From Panicum virgatum (taxonomy: Eukaryota; Streptophyta; Magnoliopsida; Poales; Poaceae), in contig NC_053136.1 of NCBI RefSeq assembly GCF_016808335.1, forward strand, positions 3,392,531-3,456,530: a DNA stretch of 64,000 nt, given 5' to 3'. Positions 58,701-64,000 of this stretch are shown one piece after another. The position numbers and the translations under genes were made by a program. Position 1 is the first letter of the stretch. Each line of letters opens with the position of its first letter. A model generated the notes under the pieces. It was not told where the DNA came from, ran no database searches, and saw nothing but the letters and a program-made list of their open reading frames with translations.

Positions 58701-59754
58701 ATGCTGTGAATAACATGCAAATTGAAGAAACTGAAGATGCTCCAGATGAAGATTTGCAAATGGAAGAACCAGAAGAGTCTTCAGACGAGGATTTAGATGA
58801 TGACCTTGTAATTAATATTGCTCCCCGCAAGTCCAATGGATCAGTAGGGCAAGCAAACATGGAAAAGCAGGAAGTGAAAAATGTATGCACATCGCAAGTG
58901 CTTATTTGAGCAATTTGCATATCCTTTACAGATTTATGTGTAATTATGTGCATGAACATGATCTGAATAACTTTATTCATATGCAGGGCTCACAGTTAAG
59001 AAAGCGCCCAAGTGTTGAAGAGGCTTCTCTGCAAAAGAAGAGGCAGAGAACTGAGGGTTCGTCCGAACCTAGAAAAGGGAAACAAGAACCTGTTTTAGTT
59101 ATGTCAGACATGAGAACCACAGGCAAGACTTTGCCTACTAAATCAGAAGAGAGAAAAATTCAACTGAAGTTTCCGGGTTCAACAGGAGAAGGGACATATG
59201 AGTTCTCTTCAATACTCCCCAGAGACAAAAGCTCTGCAGACCCTGAAGTTGTTGAGGCTCAGACAAGTTCTGGAAGTGCACAAAATGTGTTTGCGAATGA
59301 ACCTAAAAAGGGCTCGATGTGGACTCAGAAATCAGCTTGGAGAGATCTTGTAGGGGGCACGGGAAGCGCACCTTTCAGTATATCACAGGTGCTGCCAAAC
59401 ACCTATCCAGCACAATCAGTACATTCAAATGTCACTGAAAATGTGAGATCTTCAGAACTCCTGGAATCTACAATGCAGCTCCCATCGGACCAGAAGTCTC
59501 CGAGTTCTGTGGCAATGCTGTCTACTGGTGCTATAGATGAGTCAACTGGTGGTGAGTGCAAGGACAGCAATAAACCGCAAAAGGTGCGGGTGGTCCCAAA
59601 GATCACCATCAGTGAAGTCTGCCCTTTCATGAGAAATGCTGAGTCACAAAAGCAATGGTCAAAGGCAAAGAAAGCTATATCTGGGTTCGCGAGGAAGAAC
59701 AACGAGAAGAGTGGATCCAATGCTGGGAAGGGAAAACCACTGAAAAAAAGATAA
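55746..59754 (+). CDS. ROS3: RRM protein, REPRESSOR OF SILENCING 3-like
   Basis: Four exons, 55746-55979, 56198-56413, 58418-58882 and 58987-59754, give 560 residues. An RRM is at about 20-100: RNP2 is IFVGGL (22-27) and RNP1 RSFAYVDF (57-64), then [20 protein letters not shown], which matches the RRM of plant ROS3 and of nucleolar NOL8. A conserved Cys/His segment [13 protein letters not shown] lies at 177-189, an acidic stretch at 251-280, a basic segment [17 protein letters not shown] at about 309-325 and a Lys-rich C-terminus ending PLKKR. Arabidopsis ROS3 binds RNA and promotes active DNA demethylation in nuclear foci together with ROS1. Assignment to ROS3 rather than NOL8 rests on the plant context and the layout. 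Intron 2 (56414-58417) holds an RTE LINE in the sense direction. Confidence 0.8.
57180..57263. repeat. Perfect 36-bp inverted repeat at the LINE 5' end
   Basis: 57180-57215 is the exact reverse complement of 57228-57263, with a 12-base loop. It could form a strong hairpin in the ROS3-like pre-mRNA. Confidence 0.92.
57180..58320 (+). mobile_element. RTE-type LINE fragment with inverted 5' end
   Basis: From about 57228 it encodes the RT C-terminal half on the plus strand: [20 protein letters not shown], then [17 protein letters not shown] (catalytic FADD) and later [19 protein letters not shown]. At least five stop codons interrupt it. The 3' end reads cccaacttgcttggg and (gtt)n at 58290-58318. 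The first 36 bases are repeated inverted just upstream. Confidence 0.9.
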
Positions 59755-60347
59755 AGCTGTTGTTTTGTGAGCTGTAACTCGTTGATCAACATTTCAATAC
59801 TGTCAAAGTCATGACCATAGCTGTTGTGTTGTGATAATTCTGAAATGGCAAGGGTGGATTTTTGTAAGAGCAACTAAAATTTCTGTTTGCGTATTGTAAA
59901 CAATTGTGGTGCTCTTAATCCAGTTTTTTAATGATATGGTAAAAAAACTAAATATACTTCCGCCAATATCATAAAATCACTAAGTCCTGGGCACCATTCT
60001 GTATTGTTTAAGTTTTTTTTGTGTGTATTGTGAAGGGCCACGTTGCAAAGCCAGTTGTTGCAAATGGACGACAATTTCGCGGGGATCATGCGCAGCGGGG
60101 CACCGTTAAAACTTCTCTCTCTCTCTCTCTCTCTCCTGAGTAGATGGAATGCCTTGTGCATCTATAAACTAGCCATGGACCTGGCCTCTCGTCTTCCTTC
60201 CATCCATTCGTCTCGTGATACCGTGCCTTAATTCCCATTAGATTCCAGACTTGCATTTCAACAAGGTGACCATTCTGTTCTAATGAAGAGATCATGTTAT
60301 TCATGGCGATTCTTATTCTGATCGGGTTTCAATCTTTGGACCAGGAG
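59755..60347. other. 3' UTR of ROS3-like gene and 5' region of the CAX gene
   Basis: Contains a (CT)n tract at 60114-60135, probably in the CAX 5' leader or promoter. No other gene. Confidence 0.55.
60114..60135. repeat. (CT)n microsatellite
   Basis: About 11 CT units, 210 bases upstream of the CAX start codon. CT tracts are common near plant transcription starts. Confidence 0.9.
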
Positions 60348-63159
60348 ATGGCGACGGACGGTGCCGACTACCGGAGGCTCTTGCATGGGCGTCAGAACTC
60401 CCATCAGGTTCTGTTCATGTGTATTCCTGTATAAATTCTGTCGTTCAGTCACCTCATCGAGAGATTTCCACATCAATCACGAAATTTTTGTGCGGTTGCA
60501 TTCCTTAGACAATACTTGGGAGTTGGGATCATGCATGTTAAAGATGAATTCCTTTCGTGCTTCACTATTTGAGAAAGAATTTGCTTTTCCTTTGTTAAAA
60601 AATCACCAACGATGGACTCATACGGAATTTCATCAAGTTCTCCAAAGGAATTTGCACTTCAGAATCAATCATGCGAAAGTTAGGTATCATACTTTCTTAT
60701 TGCTACTGATATGCAGATGGACCGGTTCAAGTAACTAATCATAGTCGCTATTGGTGCCATCTAGTGCATTCATCATTCTTTCCATTTCCCGAACTCCATG
60801 ATTTTTGCTTGGTATGCCTCCAAACTTATTCACTGGATTTATCTCCACCGATTTTCCTATAGTACAGGCTCCCGTAGATGGAGCAGATGGGTTCGAGGAT
60901 GACAATCTTGCTGCTCCACAATCACCGCCCCACAATATTGGAGTACGTCCCCAAAGGGATCTAGGCTCTGCAGATTGGGGCGTTTTCGGTAGCATGAAGA
61001 TCGTGCTGTTCAAATCCAAGCTCAATTTGCTTATACCATGTGGATTCTTGGCAATACTGATTGATTATACCAGCCAAAATCAGGTCATATCCATAGACGA
61101 TTCATCCATTTGTAGAACTTCCACAAATGCTTTTGCATGCTTGTGGTCTTTTATTGATGTTGTTACTTTGTTTTCTGAAGGGCTGGGTGTTTCCTCTGAG
61201 CCTGTTGGGTATAATTCCTTTGGCAGAGCGATTGGGTTTCGCTACCGAGTAACTACTTATAATTTTCCCCCACACTTGGCGTGTTTTTGTGACCTTATTG
61301 CACAAATTTTTTTGACTATTCACTTCTTGATGCAGGCAATTAGGACTCTTCACTGGCCGAACAGGTCTCCACTTGCTCTTTTTCTGAAGCATTCTGAATT
61401 GAATTTCATTACACGCAGCTGCACTTTACCTGAACTTACATTTCATGTGTAGCTGGAGGCCTTCTGAATGCTACATTTGGTAATGCAACCGAGCTGGTCA
61501 TATCGATTCATGCGCTACGGAGTGGAAAACTACGGGTGGTTCAGCAATCTCTGCTTGGATCAATCCTGTCGAACACTCTCCTGGTTCTCGGTTGCGCATT
61601 CTTCGGTGGGGGACTTGCCTGTGGCAAAACCGAGCAAGCTTTCAGAAAGGTGCCCATCCTTATCACTCTGCACGATTGCCTGATACAGATGGAGTGCTGA
61701 TCCTGAATTGTTGACAGGAAGATGCAGTGCTGAACTCCGGGCTGCTCTTGATGGCGGTGATGGGGTTGGTATCTCCTGCTATGCTGTACTATACTCACAC
61801 TGAAGTTAACTTGGGCCAGTCGGCGCTGGCATTATCAAGGTTCAGCAGCTGCATAATGCTTGTTGCTTATGCTGCTTTCATTTATTTCGAGTTGTCGAAC
61901 AGTCGCCGTCGAGATGAAGCTAGTGAGGCAAGCATGATGGGCTCATTCTCTTCAACTCACTACTTATTTATCCCTTTGCAAGTTTATGAGGCCCTTGTCT
62001 GCATTTTACTAGGGAGGAGGTGGAGATCAAGGGGATGATGACTACGAATATGCATATCCTGAAATTTCCAAATGGGAAGCCATCGCTTGGCTTGCAATTT
62101 TCACAGCTTGGATCTCAGTTTTCTCTGACTTTTTAGTTAATGCTATCGAGGTATTACGTCTCCCTGATCTAATGGATGGTATTTTTTTTGGCCAATTCTC
62201 TTGTTTATCAGAATTTGTAGCAATCACATTTATCTTCTATCATGGAGAGATATGGGTTAGCACTGCAAGTGGTTGCAGGGGGCCGCCAAGGCTTGGAAAA
62301 TACCGATTGCATTCATCAGTACTGTTTTGCTTCCAATTGTGGGGAATGCTGCAGAACATGCTAGTGCTGTTATGTTTGCCGTGAAAGACAAATTAGTAAG
62401 CAGCTTGAGATTGCTAACCATTTTTAGTATATTTTCTCTTAGTATAGTTTTGCAAAACTCTTATTTGTCTTTATATAGGATATTTCCCTTGGAGTGGCTA
62501 TTGGGTCTTCAACGCAGATATCCATGTTTGTGGTGGGTTGTTCAACTATATGCTGCTCACTATCATTAATCTGAACTTATTCAGAAATTAGATTGGCTAT
62601 GCTTCACCAGTCATGTTAATCTAGTTCCCAAGTCATGCTCACAAGGGGCTTCTTTTTCTAAACTGACTGATACCTTTTCGTCTGGTTTTTTAGATACCAT
62701 TTAGTGTGGTGGCAGGATGGATGATGGGCCAGCCAATGGACTTGAATTTCCATCTATTTGAAACTGCAAGCCTCTTGATAACCGTACTGGTTGTAGCATT
62801 TTTGCTGCAGGTACTGAAATAATATAAAGACCATTTTAGCAACCCCTGATGTAGATGTACTATTGCAAGATTTCCATGTTTCATGTTTTTGTGGTCAACA
62901 TTTTCAGGATGGAACGTCGAATTGTTTCAAAGGGTTAATGCTAATTCTCTGCTATCTGATAGTAGCTGCCAGTTTTTATGTATACGCTGACCCAAATATT
63001 GACGGTAAGGTTTCATTCTCTGTTCGACAAAGAAGGTCCTGATTGCTTTTCTTTTTCGTAGTTCTCTAATTAAAAAAAAACATCTCTGAAGTGAGCAAGA
63101 TCAACAACGCAATGATTTTGCATAATGTATATTTGGAATTTTGTGTTGCAGGTGTTTAG
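60348..63159 (+). CDS. CAX: Vacuolar cation/proton exchanger (CAX)
   Basis: CAX proteins use the vacuolar proton gradient to load Ca2+ (and Mn2+) into the vacuole. I assembled 12 exons: 60348-60407, 60868-61083, 61181-61248, 61336-61364, 61453-61649, 61718-61927, 62013-62150, 62279-62395, 62479-62532, 62694-62810, 62908-63004, 63152-63159, giving 436 residues. The N-terminal tail (1-75) is hydrophilic, as in CAX proteins with a regulatory tail. The first membrane helix is at about 70-90 ([15 protein letters not shown]). The two ion-selectivity repeats are [14 protein letters not shown] (126-139, c-1) and [16 protein letters not shown] (325-340, c-2). Between the halves is an acidic loop ([17 protein letters not shown], 261-277). 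Intron 6 has a GC donor. The c-1 approach reads FTGRTAGG, where family members have Pro and Val instead of Arg and Ala. The sequence is closest to the rice CAX2 type as I remember it. Confidence 0.9.
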
Positions 63160-64000
63160 CCTCCAAAAGTACTTTGATGATTGGATGGATTGTTCACAAG
63201 TTTTGTACTGTGGGACTACGTGACAGTCAGAACAGGAGCTATTTTGTGTATCTTTGACCAACTTCTCGGTGTTCCTCACATTCAACGGTCCTTCAAGCAC
63301 ACCCACTGTTTTTGATATGCAGAAAATGAAAAGTTCAACATGAATCTACCATTCTTCTGTAGGCAACAATTTCGTTCTTATGATACGTGCAGAAATTATA
63401 CGAAGTAGAATGACTCTTGAATTTTTGTATGAACAATTGTTGTTCCATTTCCATCTGAAAGTTAATCATATACAACGTCTAAACTCATGGCAGTACTAGT
63501 TGGTCATGGTCATAAGATACATTGAAGAAAGATCAGCATCTAGGAGCAAGTGCTAAAATTCTACAAGTAAAAAGAAGCAAACATTCAACCAATCACCATG
63601 TGTCTCCTTCTCAAGATCATCCTGAGCCTTTGCACTTTTGTTATCCACTTTTGATTCACGAGTTGCATTCCAGGTCAGTATCTGAAATTTTGCGCCTTGA
63701 CAGTGGATCTGAATAGGTGTTTTTGGCTGAGGTTGAATGCTCATGCATCAGATATATGGGGTGCCAAATTTTTTGAAGGCAGGAATCCCAATTCCAGCTT
63801 GGGCTCTGCATAATTGCTACCTCTCCCAGATCAGACAGTCACTGAATGGACAGCATTAACAACCTTTAGATTATATCTTTTTACACCAATTTGTATTGTT
63901 GTGTATTAAAAAAATCTAATAGGCTCATAGCATTCAGATAATGATTTAGGTGTCATCTTAGCTTTGGATACGAGATGTAGCATTCGTACAGAAATATGGT
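63160..64000. other. 3' UTR of CAX and intergenic DNA to the window edge
   Basis: AT-rich; no further gene, repeat or RNA feature recognised. Confidence 0.5.

Overview
The window is a stretch of plant nuclear DNA, almost certainly from a grass and probably a panicoid one. The reasons are multi-exon genes with plant splice sites, strongly GC-rich 5' exons in several genes, a dense set of grass-type MITEs, a Ty1/copia element, and nested Ty3/gypsy elements of the Tat and chromovirus lineages. No bacterial, plasmid or CRISPR signature is present.

Genes, left to right. Positions 1-118 (minus) hold only the first 39 codons of a secreted or membrane protein, most likely an LRR receptor-like kinase. 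2103-4179 (plus) is a complete four-exon heterotrimeric G-protein gamma subunit of the rice RGG2 type. 5323-19837 (minus) is a complete RecQ4/BLM-type DNA helicase that I could assemble into 24 in-frame exons (1210 residues); its 12th intron carries a 5.5 kb copia element, and other introns hold LINE fragments and a small hAT element. 44796-46937 (minus) is an intronless LRR-extensin cell-wall protein. 54284-55006 (plus) is a three-exon Cys-rich protein that looks plastid-targeted. 55746-59754 (plus) is a four-exon RRM protein resembling REPRESSOR OF SILENCING 3, with an RTE-type LINE in its second intron. 60348-63159 (plus) is a 12-exon vacuolar cation/proton exchanger (CAX).

Repeats. Roughly 18.5 kb (23982-42462) is one Tat-lineage gypsy element on the minus strand with ~1 kb LTRs, gag-protease, RT, two RNase H modules, integrase and a plus-strand (antisense) extra ORF. 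A second, chromodomain-bearing gypsy element (26811 to about 32235) sits inside that antisense ORF and lacks its own 5' half. Both retroelement families are disabled; six nonsense codons in them are all of the CAG-to-TAG (or TGG-to-TAG) type expected from C-to-T change at CHG sites. Smaller elements with clear target-site duplications include two hAT-type elements (6841-7025, 48262-48833), a 1 kb TIR element carrying a GC-rich coding-like segment (49605-50640), a poly(A)-tailed insertion (22478-23350) and a Mutator-like MITE (about 53102-53258).

The host genes do not form a pathway or operon; each is an ordinary single plant gene. The points most worth following are the duplicated splice acceptor in the helicase gene, two GC-AG introns, the antisense ORF with a run of structurally similar hairpins downstream, and the CHG-type nonsense pattern. 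I did not find a convincing new multi-gene system.
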